Under the pieces are notes generated by a model that did not search any database, was not told the origin of the DNA, and saw nothing but the letters and a program-made list of their open reading frames with translations. Positions 1 through 8,824 of a DNA stretch of 64,000 bases are shown here, in pieces (positions within the stretch are counted from its first letter, which is position 1; each line of letters begins with the position of its first letter). The stretch comes from 13-2-20CM-68-14 sp046733295 (GTDB lineage Bacteria > Actinomycetota > Thermoleophilia > Gaiellales > Gaiellaceae). The stretch spans positions 3,463 through 67,462 of the forward strand of contig JBKPOY010000035.1 of NCBI GenBank assembly GCA_046733295.1. The letters are read 5' to 3'. The position numbers and the translations under genes are program-made.

Positions 1-649
1 CGACGCCCGGCTCGCCGATCAGCACGGGGTTGTTCTTCGTGCGGCGCGACAGGATCTGCATGACGCGCTCGATCTCGGTCTGCCGGCCCACCACCGGGTC
101 GAGCTTCGCCTCGGCGGCAAGCTTCGTCAGGTTCCGGCCGAACTGGTCGAGCAGCTTCGAGCTCTTGGTTTTCTCACCTGGAGCGCCGCCGGGGCCGCCC
201 TGCTGGCGCCTGCCGGGGCCTGAGAGCATCCGGATGATCTCGTTGCGAATCTTCTCGGCGTCCGCGTCGAAGTCGAGCAGGATCCGGGCTGCCACGCCTT
301 CGTTCTCGCGCACGAGGCCGAGCAGGATGTGCTCGGTGCCGATGTAGTTGTGGCCGAGCGACAGCGCCTCGCGGAGCGCAAGCTCGAGCACTTTCTTCGC
401 GCGTGGGGTGAACGGGATCTGTCCCGTCGTCACCTCGTCGCCCTGCCCCACGATGCGGGCGACCTGCGCGCGAACCTCCTCGACCGTGATGTCGAGGGAC
501 TCGAGGACACGGGCCGCAAGCCCTTCCTCCTCGCGCAACAGGCCGAGGAGGATGTGCTCCGTGCCGATGTAGTTGTGCTTGAGCGCACGCGCCTCGTCCT
601 GGGCGAGGACGACGACCTGGCGGGCTCTCTCGGTGAATCGTTCGAACAA
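1..649 (-). CDS. clpC: ATP-dependent Clp protease ATP-binding subunit ClpC, N-terminal part (cut by window edge)
   Basis: This is the first 216 codons of a Hsp100/Clp AAA+ unfoldase that feeds substrates to ClpP. Reading leftwards from 649, the protein has two Clp-N repeats, each with the signature HNYIGTEHILLGL (about residues 25-37 and 100-112). A Gly/Pro/Lys-rich linker follows, then the start of AAA module 1 (LDPVVGRQTEIERVMQILSR, then NPVLIGEPGV, where the window ends just before the Walker A lysine). The start is a TTG at 649-647 (protein begins MFERFTERARQ, the usual ClpC start), with an AGGGAAGAGG-type ribosome site just upstream. No ATG or GTG fits this N-terminus. Two AAA modules and the UVR-containing region are expected beyond the window. 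Identity is very secure from the paired repeats. Confidence 0.96.
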   Translation of the reverse strand, partial: MFERFTERARQVVVLAQDEARALKHNYIGTEHILLGLLREEEGLAARVLESLDITVEEVRAQVARIVGQGDEVTTGQIPFTPRAKKVLELALREALSLGHNYIGTEHILLGLVRENEGVAARILLDFDADAEKIRNEIIRMLSGPGRRQQGGPGGAPGEKTKSSKLLDQFGRNLTKLAAEAKLDPVVGRQTEIERVMQILSRRTKNNPVLIGEPGV

Positions 650-1129
650 CCTCTTCCCTCTCTCGGCTCCGTGGGCGCTAAGCCTTAGCGCCGCTCCACT
701 CTAGCGAACCCCTCGGGGGGCACCGCCAGGCTTTCCGAGCCTCTCGGCGAGGCTTTTCAAAACCGTTACCGAGGGCTTCCGTCACCGAGTCGAGCAACGC
801 CCCCGAGAGGGCGTGGAGCGGCCAAGAGCAGTCCGGCCACGCCGATCCACCCAGGCCGGCCGCCTCAACCTTTTTGACGGTTCATTCGTCATAGCCAGGA
901 CCGTGCGGCTCCAGGACCACACTCGAAGCTTGGATTTTCGGACGAACCAATCATGATGGTCAACCCGCGGCCCCTGTTTACACATCTTCGAGTGGCGGAA
1001 AGTCCTACCTCATTGCGGCTTCCTTGCTTACCAACCCTTGACACGACGCCGATCACGGCTATCTATGGTTCTCAAGGGGATTTGTACTAGCGGCCACCGC
1101 GGCGATCGCGGGTGAATCGAGGAGGGGAC
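650..1129. other. Intergenic region between divergent clpC and the exopolysaccharide locus
   Basis: About 480 bases without a convincing gene. A short minus-strand open frame at 782-985 has no recognisable protein features and is not called. A small hairpin (GCCTC, TCGGC loop, GAGGC, then TTTT) lies at about 738-757, close upstream of clpC. The right end carries the promoter listed separately. I could not find a clear CtsR or ClgR box by eye. Confidence 0.5.
1038..1066 (+). promoter_or_regulatory. Sigma70-type promoter of the exopolysaccharide operon
   Basis: A perfect -35 box TTGACA (1038-1043) is followed after 16 bases by TATCTA (1060-1065), with ATCTAT in the overlapping register after 17 bases. 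A start of transcription near 1072 would give a leader of about 58 bases before the first gene of the operon. This is one of the two clearest promoters in the window. Confidence 0.6.
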
Positions 1130-2755
1130 TTGACAACAGACGGGGATTTGCGGCACTCCTCGACCCTGCGCGACTACTTGGCGGTGGTGCGCCGGCGCAA
1201 GTGGATCATCCTGCAGGCGGTGATCCTCATCCCACTGGCGGCCCTCGTGCTGTCGGTGCGACAGCACAAGGTCTATCAGGCGAAGGCGCAGGTGCTCCTG
1301 ACGATGCAGGACCTGGGTCGCGCGCTGACCGGATTCGGCGCCCCGGACGTCAACCAGGACGCAACGCGCATCTCCCAGACGCAGGCCAACATCGCCCGCA
1401 CTCCGGAGGTCGCGGACCGGGCGTTGGCTAAGGCGGGGATCCGCGATCGGAGCGGCTACCGTCTGCTGGCCGCGTCCAAGGTCACGGCTGACCCGACGTC
1501 GAACCTCCTCTTTTTCTCGGCTCGGGATCGCGATCCGGCCACCGCCGTGCGGCTGGTGAACGCATACGCGAACGGCTACGTCGACTACAAGCAACAACTC
1601 GACACGGCGTCGATCAAGAAGGCCGAGAGCGGAGTTCGCGACCGGCTGTCACAACTCCGGAAGAACGGCCAGGAGAGTTCGCGGCTGTTCACCAATCTGG
1701 CCGACCGGCTCGACCAGCTCGAGCAGATGAAGGCGCTTCAGAGCTCGAACGCTTCGGTCGTTCGCACCGCCGACTTCGCCCGCCAGGTGGAGCCCCAGCC
1801 GCTACGCAATGGAATCATCGGGCTCGCCCTGGGCCTCGTGCTCGGACTCGCGCTCGCGTTCCTGCGCGATGCCCTCGACACGCGCGTCCGTTCCGCGGAG
1901 GAGATCGGCGACCGGCTCGGGTTGCCGCTGCTGGCGCGGGTGCCGGAGCCGCCGCGCCGCTTGCGGCGCGAGAACCGGCTGGTGATGCTGGCCGACCCGA
2001 CCTCGCCGGAGGCGGAGGCCTTCCGGATGCTCCGGACGAACCTCGACTTCGTCCGGCTCGACCACGACGCCAAGACGATCATGGTCACGAGCGCGGTCGA
2101 GGCGGAGGGCAAGTCGACGACTGCCGCGAACCTCGCGGCCGCCCTAGCACGCGTCGGGCAGCGCGTCACGCTCGTCGACCTCGACCTTCGCCGGCCCTTC
2201 CTGCACAACTTCTTCGATCTCGCCGGGCGGCCGGGCCTGACGCAGGTTGCGCTCGGCCACGCAGAGCTCGAGGATGCGCTGACGCCGATCCCGCTGATGC
2301 GGCCCGGGAAGCTGACCGATCCCCTCAACGACCCACTCGGCGAGGTGAACGGCAATGGGCACCGGAACGGCCGCGTCGAGGGCCTGCTCGAGGTTCTGGG
2401 CTCGGGCCCGATCCCGCCGAATGTCGACGAGTTCGTCGGCACGAAGGCGGTCGCCGAGATCCTGACCGAGCTGCGGCAGCGTTCGGACGTCGTCATCATC
2501 GACTCGACGCCGCTGCTAGTCGTCGGCGACGCCATGGCACTCACCGGCTCGGTCGACGCGCTGCTCGTCGTCGCCCGTGCGAACCTCGTGCGACGCCCGA
2601 TGCTCCGCGAGCTCCACCGCGTGCTCGAGGCGAGCCCCGCTCTCAAGCTCGGCTACGTGGTCACCGGCGCGGCCGCCGGTGCGGGTTACTACGGCTACGA
2701 GAGCTCCTACGGCTACCGCGCCTCCGCGCGGCGGCCGAAGGAGCGCGTGGAATGA
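1130..2755 (+). CDS. Polysaccharide co-polymerase / bacterial tyrosine autokinase (Wzz + BY-kinase)
   Basis: Inner-membrane chain-length regulator fused to a cytoplasmic tyrosine kinase of the CpsD/CapB/Wzc type. A Wzz domain begins at once (STLRDYLAVVRRRKW), with membrane helix 1 at about residues 25-43 and helix 2 at about 228-245 (GIIGLALGLVLGLALAF). The kinase follows: Walker A VTSAVEAEGKSTTAAN (about 319-334), Walker A' VTLVDLDLRRP, and Walker B VVIIDSTPLLVVGDA. The C-terminus has the tyrosine cluster GYYGYESSYGYR that such kinases phosphorylate. I start at TTG 1130 because GAGGAGGGG (1119-1127) sits at the right distance; the upstream in-frame GTG 1112 lies before that site. First gene of the operon, it overlaps the next by ATGA. 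Family call very sure; polymer unknown. Confidence 0.92.
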   Translation: MTTDGDLRHSSTLRDYLAVVRRRKWIILQAVILIPLAALVLSVRQHKVYQAKAQVLLTMQDLGRALTGFGAPDVNQDATRISQTQANIARTPEVADRALAKAGIRDRSGYRLLAASKVTADPTSNLLFFSARDRDPATAVRLVNAYANGYVDYKQQLDTASIKKAESGVRDRLSQLRKNGQESSRLFTNLADRLDQLEQMKALQSSNASVVRTADFARQVEPQPLRNGIIGLALGLVLGLALAFLRDALDTRVRSAEEIGDRLGLPLLARVPEPPRRLRRENRLVMLADPTSPEAEAFRMLRTNLDFVRLDHDAKTIMVTSAVEAEGKSTTAANLAAALARVGQRVTLVDLDLRRPFLHNFFDLAGRPGLTQVALGHAELEDALTPIPLMRPGKLTDPLNDPLGEVNGNGHRNGRVEGLLEVLGSGPIPPNVDEFVGTKAVAEILTELRQRSDVVIIDSTPLLVVGDAMALTGSVDALLVVARANLVRRPMLRELHRVLEASPALKLGYVVTGAAAGAGYYGYESSYGYRASARRPKERVE

Positions 2756-3423
2756 GGCGGACGCGGATTCTCATCGCCGACTCGGTCCCGATCTTCAGGG
2801 CCGGCGTCCGGAACCTCCTTTCGCGCGAAGCCGACTTCGAGGTGGTCGACGCAGCCGATCTCGACGAGGTCCAGCGCGTCATTGCCGAGGGTGAGCCAGA
2901 CGTCGCCCTCGTCGACCTCGACCTTCCTCCGGACGGCGGCATCGCCGCGGTGCGGAATCTCGCGAAGGAGTGCTCCACCCACATGATCGTCTGGAGCTTC
3001 GAGCCGGAGCGCGAGACCGTGCTCGCCGCGGTTCGCGCGGGGGCGGACGGCTACCTCCACAAGGAAATCGCCCCGCAGGGCCTGATCCGCTCGCTGCGTG
3101 GCGCGGTCGAGGGCGAGGCGCCGCTCTCGCGCGACCTGGCGAGCATGATGATCGCGGCGCTCCACGCCCTCGAGAAGCAAGCAAACGCCCGTGAGCGCGC
3201 CGCCGTGCTCTCGGCCCGCGAGCGTGAGGTGCTTGATCTTGTCGCGCGGGGGGCGCGCAACAAGGAGATCGCCGCGGCGCTCTTCATCTCCGAGTTCACC
3301 GTCAAGCGGCACATGCAGAACATCCTCCAGAAGCTCGAGCTGCCGTCGCGCCGCGCCGCCGCAGCGTTCCACTGGGCCGCCTTCGGCTCGGAGGGCGCCG
3401 TCGCCGCGGGGCAAATGGCATGA
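2752..3423 (+). CDS. NarL/FixJ-type response regulator with atypical acidic pocket
   Basis: 223-residue protein with an N-terminal receiver domain (1-120) and a C-terminal LuxR-type helix-turn-helix (about 152-210: LSAREREVLDLVARGARNKE then ISEFTVKRHMQNILQKL). The likely phosphate acceptor is Asp55 (VALVDLDLP), and the conserved Lys is in YLHKE. The usual acidic pair (ADD) is reduced to Ala9-Asp10-Ser11, so metal binding may be weakened. The ATG overlaps the kinase stop by four bases. No histidine kinase gene is nearby, so it may respond to an orphan kinase or work without phosphorylation. Its place inside the operon suggests that it controls polysaccharide genes (inference). Confidence 0.85.
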   Translation: MRRTRILIADSVPIFRAGVRNLLSREADFEVVDAADLDEVQRVIAEGEPDVALVDLDLPPDGGIAAVRNLAKECSTHMIVWSFEPERETVLAAVRAGADGYLHKEIAPQGLIRSLRGAVEGEAPLSRDLASMMIAALHALEKQANARERAAVLSAREREVLDLVARGARNKEIAAALFISEFTVKRHMQNILQKLELPSRRAAAAFHWAAFGSEGAVAAGQMA

Positions 3424-3800
3424 GCGTCTCGCTCGGGACGGGCGGGGCGGCCCTCGTGGCCGTGGTCTGCAAGGTCCCGCTGCTCTGCGAGGCCCTGGCG
3501 TCGTCCTTCGAGGGCATCGGCGACATTCGCTCGTTCCCGGGCGACCTCGAGGACACCGACGGTCTCCTTCGGTCGCTCCGCCCGGACGCGGTCGTCGTCG
3601 ACACGCGCCCGCAGGCGGCGGCGGCCGAGCCGTTCGCGCGAGACACCCACACCCCGCTCGTGCACGTGCTGCTCCGCGAGCAGAAGCTTCGCGTCCTGCG
3701 ACGCGGTGACTGGGAGGTGCTCGAACAGGAGGACGCGTCGCCCGAGGCGATCAGGAACGTCCTCGTCGCGGGGATCTACGGGAAGAGGCAGCCGGCGTGA
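3420..3800 (+). CDS. Receiver-like stand-alone domain protein, function unknown
   Basis: 126 residues with the alternating strand/helix pattern of a degenerate CheY-like domain: LVAVVCKVPLLCEALASSF at the start, and AVVVDTRPQ with an Asp at about residue 61 where the acceptor would fall. The N-terminal acidic pair is absent and there is no output domain. It overlaps both neighbours by four bases (ATGA at 3420, GTGA at 3797), so it is translated with the regulator before it and the sugar transferase after it. It could sense or titrate a partner of the preceding regulator, but that is a guess. The receiver assignment rests on fold pattern, not clear motifs. Confidence 0.6.
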   Translation: MSVSLGTGGAALVAVVCKVPLLCEALASSFEGIGDIRSFPGDLEDTDGLLRSLRPDAVVVDTRPQAAAAEPFARDTHTPLVHVLLREQKLRVLRRGDWEVLEQEDASPEAIRNVLVAGIYGKRQPA

Positions 3801-5329
3801 ACGCGACGGAACGCATCGCGCTCGCCCAGGGCGTGGAGCTCTACGACGAGCTCTCCGCAACGGTCAACGAGCGTACCCTCGAGATTCTGGAGCAGCGCCG
3901 CAAGACGGCGGTGATCAGACGGCGCGGGTGGCTGGTCCGCCGCATGCTCCTGATCGCCGACATTGTCGGGCTCGCCCTGGCCTTCGCCCTGGCGGAGGGG
4001 ATCTTCAGGCACGGGACGGGCCTCAATCACTTCAACCTCTGGACGGAGGTGCTGCTCTTCGCAGCGACCCTGCCGGGCTGGCTTGTTGTCGTGAAGCTGT
4101 ACGGCCTCTACGACCACGACGAGGAACGGACCGACCACACGACGGTCGACGACCTCGTCGGCGTCTTCCACATGGTCACAGTGGGGACGTGGTTGTTCTA
4201 CGCGGGCGCCTACTTGACCGGGCTCGCCCACCCCGCGCTGCCCAAGATCGCGCTCTTCTGGGTGCTCGCGATCGTCTTCGTGACGATGGCGCGTGGGGCG
4301 GCGCGGACGATCGCGCGACGGCAGGTGACGTACGTCCAGAATGCGGTCATCGTCGGCGCCGGCGAGGTGGGCCAGCTCGTGGCGAAGAAGCTCTTGAATC
4401 ACCCCGAGTACGGGATCAACCTCGTCGGCTTCGTCGACGCGCAGCCCAAGGAACGCCGTGACGACCTCGAGGGGCTGACCCTGCTCGGCTCGCCCGACCG
4501 GCTCCCGGGGATCGTGCGGCTGTTCGACATCGAGCGCGTGATCGTCGCGTTCTCGAACGACTCGCACGAGAGCAGCCTCGAGCTGATCCGCTCCCTCAAG
4601 GACCTCGAGATCCAGATCGACATCGTCCCGCGTCTCTTCGAGCTGGTCGGGCCGAGTGTGGCGATCCACACCGTCGAGGGCCTGCCGTTGATCGGCCTCC
4701 CGCCGCTCCAGCTCTCGGGGTCGTCGCGCGTGATGAAACGTCTGATGGACGTGGTCATCGCGAGCCTCGCGCTCCTCGTGCTCTCGCCACTCTTCGCGGT
4801 GCTGGCGCTCCTCATCAAGCGCGATTCTCATGGCCCAGTGTTCTTTCGGCAGGTCCGCATGGGCCGTGGAGACACCTTCCGGATCTACAAGTTCCGGACG
4901 ATGAGCGCCGACGCGGACGAGCGAAAGAGCGAGTTCGCACATTTGAACAAATACGCCCACGCCGGCGGCGACACACGCATGTTCAAGATCGAGAACGACC
5001 CGCGCGTGACCAGACTCGGCCGCTTTCTCCGGCGCTACTCCCTCGACGAGCTGCCACAGCTGATCAACGTCTTCACGGGCGAGATGAGCCTTGTCGGCCC
5101 GCGGCCTTTGATCCTCGAAGAGGACCGGCACGTGGAGCTGTGGGGCCGTCAGCGGCTCGACCTGAAGCCCGGGATGACGGGACCCTGGCAGGTCCTCGGC
5201 CGTAACGACATCCCCTTTGCGGAGATGGTGAAGCTGGACTACCTCTACGTGACGAACTGGTCGCTGTTCCGGGACCTGCAGCTGATACTCCGGACGATCC
5301 CGATCTTGTTCCGGACGCGCAGCGACTAG
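3797..5329 (+). CDS. Exopolysaccharide initiating polyprenyl glycosylphosphotransferase (WbaP/WcaJ-like)
   Basis: Transfers the first sugar-1-phosphate to undecaprenyl phosphate at the inner membrane. 510 residues: about four N-terminal membrane helices (first near 52-72), then a Rossmann-like domain (AVIVGAGEVGQLVAKKLL), a fifth hydrophobic segment (MDVVIASLALLVLSPLFAVL, about 315-340) and the catalytic bacterial sugar transferase domain. That domain shows FFRQVRMGRGDTFRIYKFRTM, the Asp-Glu pair in RYSLDELPQLINV, MSLVGPRP and KPGMTGPWQV. The GTG start overlaps the previous stop (GTGA). The length matches full-size enzymes of this family. The sugar used cannot be read from the sequence. Confidence 0.93.
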   Translation: MNATERIALAQGVELYDELSATVNERTLEILEQRRKTAVIRRRGWLVRRMLLIADIVGLALAFALAEGIFRHGTGLNHFNLWTEVLLFAATLPGWLVVVKLYGLYDHDEERTDHTTVDDLVGVFHMVTVGTWLFYAGAYLTGLAHPALPKIALFWVLAIVFVTMARGAARTIARRQVTYVQNAVIVGAGEVGQLVAKKLLNHPEYGINLVGFVDAQPKERRDDLEGLTLLGSPDRLPGIVRLFDIERVIVAFSNDSHESSLELIRSLKDLEIQIDIVPRLFELVGPSVAIHTVEGLPLIGLPPLQLSGSSRVMKRLMDVVIASLALLVLSPLFAVLALLIKRDSHGPVFFRQVRMGRGDTFRIYKFRTMSADADERKSEFAHLNKYAHAGGDTRMFKIENDPRVTRLGRFLRRYSLDELPQLINVFTGEMSLVGPRPLILEEDRHVELWGRQRLDLKPGMTGPWQVLGRNDIPFAEMVKLDYLYVTNWSLFRDLQLILRTIPILFRTRSD

Positions 5330-5331
5330 GA

Positions 5332-6633
5332 ATGGCGATGCCTGGGTCGGCAGCGGGCCGACTGACGACGCCTCACGTCGCGGACGCGCCGACCGCGCTC
5401 GTCCTCGGCGGCCTCACGCTCGGCGTCGGGGCGCTCGCGGTCTACCGGCCAATGGTCGCCTTCGGGCTCGTTCTGCTGGCCGTTGCTGCGTGCGTGGTCG
5501 TCCGCACCGGCGTCGTCGGCGTCGCGCTGATCACGGTTGGCGCGCTCCCGTGGCTGACCGTCTTCGACGCGCTCGTGCCCCGCCTCACCGCCACGCTGGT
5601 TGCGGCGGCGGCGGTCGGGGCCCTGCTCGTGCTCACCTCGACCGGTGAGCAGGCGACGTACCCGGTGGCGCTCCAGTTGGGTCTGATCCTGTTTTTCGTG
5701 CCGATCGCGCTGTCGCTCGCCGGCGAGGGTTCCGGCCAGCAGCTCATCGAGGTCGGCAAGTACGTGCTGTTCCCGGCGATGGCGATCGTGCTCGCGCGGG
5801 CCCGGCCCACGCCGGCCATGCGGACGGTGGTGATCGGGACCCTGGTGAGCGCAGCCGCCGCGCTGCTCGTGCACCTCATGCTCGGGCTGGTGGGCGTCGG
5901 CTCGATCGGCACGTACTACGGCAGCGGCGAGCTGCTCGTCTACGCGAACCCGCACCACCTGGCGTTGCTCGCGAGCTGCGTGGCCGCCGGGAGCATCCGC
6001 GCCCCCTTCAGCCTCCAGTGGCGCGTCGCGATCTTCGCCACCGCCGCGGTCGTGACGATCGCGACCGGGGTTCGCTCGGCACTTGCCGGGCTGTTCATTC
6101 TCGTGCTCGCCAGCGTGATCTGGTCGCGCTCGCGCAAGACGGCACTGGTGCTGCTCATCATGGCGGTCGGTGCAGTGTTCTGGACGGGCGTCCAGAAGGT
6201 GCCGGAGTCCCGCTACCAGACGTCGCAGTCGCTCGGCGAGTTCAACCGGTTCGAGACCGTCGGCAGCAACCGCGGCCAGATCTGGTCGACGGCGGTCGCG
6301 GACTGGCGGGCTTCGGGGCCTGAAGGATGGTTCTTCGGCACGGGTCTGCGAAGCATTCCGAAGTTCGAGATCAAGCGGCTCGGCCAGGCGCTCGTCGGCC
6401 ACAGCGACGTCGTCCAGGTCGGCGTGGAGCTCGGCGTGATCGGACTGCTCGGCCTGATCCTGATCTGGATGTCGATCGTGTTCACGGCGGCCGAACGGCT
6501 GCCGCTTCTAACCCTGGGCACGTTCGGGGCACTCAACGGATCGCTCGAGTACTCCGGCCCGATCGTCGTGGGGTTGACGCTGTGCCTCGGTTTCGGGGCC
6601 GTGAGCCGGTTACGCACCCGATCGGAGCAGTGA
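5332..6633 (+). CDS. O-antigen ligase/polymerase-like membrane protein (Wzy candidate)
   Basis: 433-residue, strongly hydrophobic protein with about ten to twelve predicted membrane segments. The C-terminal half carries the periplasmic-loop pattern of the O-antigen ligase/Wzy family (FNRFETVGSNRGQIWSTAVA, then WFFGTG, then VGHSDVVQVGVELGVIGLLG). The loop residues Arg and His (NRG, GHSD) fit the family signature. It starts two bases after the sugar transferase stop and overlaps the flippase start by GTGA. Position between the initiating transferase and the flippase supports a role as the repeat-unit polymerase. A second ATG six bases downstream (5338) is an alternative start. Confidence 0.85.
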   Translation: MAMPGSAAGRLTTPHVADAPTALVLGGLTLGVGALAVYRPMVAFGLVLLAVAACVVVRTGVVGVALITVGALPWLTVFDALVPRLTATLVAAAAVGALLVLTSTGEQATYPVALQLGLILFFVPIALSLAGEGSGQQLIEVGKYVLFPAMAIVLARARPTPAMRTVVIGTLVSAAAALLVHLMLGLVGVGSIGTYYGSGELLVYANPHHLALLASCVAAGSIRAPFSLQWRVAIFATAAVVTIATGVRSALAGLFILVLASVIWSRSRKTALVLLIMAVGAVFWTGVQKVPESRYQTSQSLGEFNRFETVGSNRGQIWSTAVADWRASGPEGWFFGTGLRSIPKFEIKRLGQALVGHSDVVQVGVELGVIGLLGLILIWMSIVFTAAERLPLLTLGTFGALNGSLEYSGPIVVGLTLCLGFGAVSRLRTRSEQ

Positions 6634-7925
6634 CCGCGCTCGACGCGGAGCGCGCGGCCTCGAGCCCGCGGCCTCAGCTCGACCGCGTGTTCCGACGCGG
6701 CTTCGCCGAGACGTTTGTCCTCGACATTGTCGCGCGCGCGCTGAGCGCCGCCTCGATCGTCGTCCTCATCCGCGGCCTCGGCGTCTCCGCCTACGCCTTC
6801 GTCACGCTCTTCCTGATCTTCGCGCAGTTCCTCGCCTCCGCCGCAGGCGGCGGCGTTCGGCTGCGGTATCTGCGGCGTGAGGCGGAGCGCATCTCGCGTG
6901 GGGAGAGCCGCGAGGCCGTGTCGTTCGGCGCGGCGCTCGTCAGCAGCTCCGTGCTCGTCGCCGCTATCGCACTGGCGTTCCTGCCCTTCGCGGCCGTGTT
7001 CGTCGACGTCCCCGCCGCGGGCACCGCCTGGGGACTCGTCGTCTACAGCACCTGCTTCGGGATCGGCTGGGGGGCGATCGAGCTCGCCATCGCCCACTAC
7101 CAGTCGCGCAGGCGCTTCCGGCTCGCGGGCGGGATCAACGTCCTGCGTGCGGCCGCGATCCTCGCCGTCTCGGTGTTCGTCGTCGTCGTCGACTCCGAGA
7201 AGCCGCCCCCGCTCGCGCTCTGGTTCGTCGGCGGAATGCTCCTCGCGGGGGCGATCGCCGTGGGCTGGGTGTTCGGCCGCCGTGATCCCAGCGCCGATGC
7301 GACGCTCCGCGAGCGCTGGCTCCTCTCGCGCGAGGAGGGCTGGTTGACCGCTTACCTGCTGGCCGCGGCAGGGTTCGCGTACATCGACGTCATCGTTGCG
7401 AGCATCTTCCTGGACGCACACGGGATCGCGACCCTCGGCGCCACCCTCCGCTACCTGTCCGTCGCCCTCGCGGCGATCCCGGCGATCGGCGCCGTCCTCC
7501 GGGTTCGCGTCTCCCAGACCGACGTCGTCGACTCCGGCGTGAACCAGCGGGCGCTGATCCTCGGCTGGCTTCGCACCACGGCGCTTCCGGGGGCCGCCGT
7601 GCTCGCGGTCTCGATCGCGCTCGTCCCGTACGTGGTCCCGCTGATCGACGGCGGCCGCTATCCGGGCTCGATCGTCGCGCTCCAGATCTTTCTCGTCTCC
7701 GCCGTCGCCGCCTACCTGTCCGAGCCCGGCTCGAACGTCCTCATGGCGCAGGACCGCAACGCCACGCTCGCCGTGCTGTTCGGTGCCGCGCTGGCGCTCA
7801 ATTTCGTCGGCGACCTGCTCGTCGCCGCGCGGTGGGGCGTCACCGGGATCGCCGTCGTGTCGACCGCGAGCTTCGTCGCGCTCAGGATCGTTGTCACCGC
7901 CTACGCCCTGGAGCGGACGGGATGA
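6630..7925 (+). CDS. Polysaccharide flippase (Wzx-like, MOP superfamily)
   Basis: 431-residue membrane protein with about twelve hydrophobic segments, beginning with the family-typical FVLDIVARALSAASIVVLIRGLGVSAYAFV. It should move undecaprenyl-linked repeat units across the membrane. The start is GTG 6630, which overlaps the polymerase stop by four bases. A longer open frame exists upstream, but its extra residues lie inside the polymerase gene and are not protein-like. The charged loop SRRRFRLAGGINVLRAAA and the alternating topology fit the oligosaccharide flippase family. It overlaps the glycosyltransferase start by ATGA. Confidence 0.85.
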   Translation: MTALDAERAASSPRPQLDRVFRRGFAETFVLDIVARALSAASIVVLIRGLGVSAYAFVTLFLIFAQFLASAAGGGVRLRYLRREAERISRGESREAVSFGAALVSSSVLVAAIALAFLPFAAVFVDVPAAGTAWGLVVYSTCFGIGWGAIELAIAHYQSRRRFRLAGGINVLRAAAILAVSVFVVVVDSEKPPPLALWFVGGMLLAGAIAVGWVFGRRDPSADATLRERWLLSREEGWLTAYLLAAAGFAYIDVIVASIFLDAHGIATLGATLRYLSVALAAIPAIGAVLRVRVSQTDVVDSGVNQRALILGWLRTTALPGAAVLAVSIALVPYVVPLIDGGRYPGSIVALQIFLVSAVAAYLSEPGSNVLMAQDRNATLAVLFGAALALNFVGDLLVAARWGVTGIAVVSTASFVALRIVVTAYALERTG

Positions 7926-8824
7926 CCGGGCCGACATTCGCCGTCGTCGTCGCCGCCTACAATGCCGAGCGCACGCTCGCGGCGACCGTCCGGTCGGTGC
8001 TCGCGCAAACGCGAAGCGACTTCGAGCTCGCGATCGTCGACGACGGCTCTACGGACGGGACGCTCGAGCTCGCCCAGGGTTTCGACGATTCCCGAGTGAA
8101 AGTCCTCCGGCAAGAGAACGGCGGCACCGCAGCCGCCCGTAACGCCGGCATCGCGGGAACGAGCGCTCCGCTCATCGCGATCCTGGACAGCGACGACCTC
8201 TGGCTCCCGCGCTACCTCGAAACCATGGGCCGGCTGCTCGACGCCGATCCCGGAGCGGCGCTCGCCTACACGGACGCGTGGGTGCTCCACGACCCGTCGG
8301 GACGTATCGCCCGGCGGTATGCGGCCTCCGCCGTGAATCCGCCGCAACGACCGCCGGACGACCCGCACGAGCTGCTCGAGCTGCTCATCCAGGGGAACTT
8401 CGTCTTCGCCTCGGCGACGTTCCGGCGCTCGGTGGTGGAGGAGATCGGTGTCTTCGATCGGCGCTGCAACGAATGCGAGGACTACGAGCTCTGGCTGCGC
8501 TTCGCGGCGCACGGTCGCCGCTTCGTCCGCTCCGAGGGCCCCCTCGCGGTCTACCGGAACCGGGCCGGCTCGAAAAGCTCGAACGAGCTTCGCCTGCTCG
8601 AGGGCGTCCGGGACTGCTTCGACGTCGTGCTCACGGAATACGAGCTGGACGCCGGGCTGCGGGCTGTCGCGGGGCGGCGGCGGGCGGCGGTGAACGCCGA
8701 GGTGACCCGGCGCCTGCCCCGGGCCCGGCGGTTGCTGCGCGGATATGCCAGGGGGCTGCTGGCGCCGTACCTCTGGCGCCGCACGCCGCCGCCCGAGGTC
8801 GCGGGCGTGCTCACGAGCCGCTGA
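7922..8824 (+). CDS. Glycosyltransferase family 2
   Basis: 300-residue GT-A fold enzyme. The N-terminus FAVVVAAYNAERTL and VDDGSTDGTLE bind the nucleotide, DSDDLW is the DXD-type metal site, and CEDYELWLRF with the preceding Glu supplies the catalytic-base region. The C-terminal part is Arg-rich without clear membrane helices. ATG 7922 overlaps the flippase stop. Its 3' end overlaps the 3' end of the opposing glycosyltransferase gene by 14 bases, which makes it the last plus-strand gene of this operon. The donor sugar is not predictable. Confidence 0.9.
   Translation: MTGPTFAVVVAAYNAERTLAATVRSVLAQTRSDFELAIVDDGSTDGTLELAQGFDDSRVKVLRQENGGTAAARNAGIAGTSAPLIAILDSDDLWLPRYLETMGRLLDADPGAALAYTDAWVLHDPSGRIARRYAASAVNPPQRPPDDPHELLELLIQGNFVFASATFRRSVVEEIGVFDRRCNECEDYELWLRFAAHGRRFVRSEGPLAVYRNRAGSKSSNELRLLEGVRDCFDVVLTEYELDAGLRAVAGRRRAAVNAEVTRRLPRARRLLRGYARGLLAPYLWRRTPPPEVAGVLTSR

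Noticed and set aside
782..985. Minus-strand open frame in the clpC upstream region
   Set aside because: Low-complexity, Arg-rich translation without domain pattern or ribosome site; typical of chance open frames in high-G+C DNA.
3797..5329. Frameshift or split in the initiating sugar transferase
   Set aside because: The reading frame is intact and all catalytic motifs occur in order; the shorter frames are shadows.
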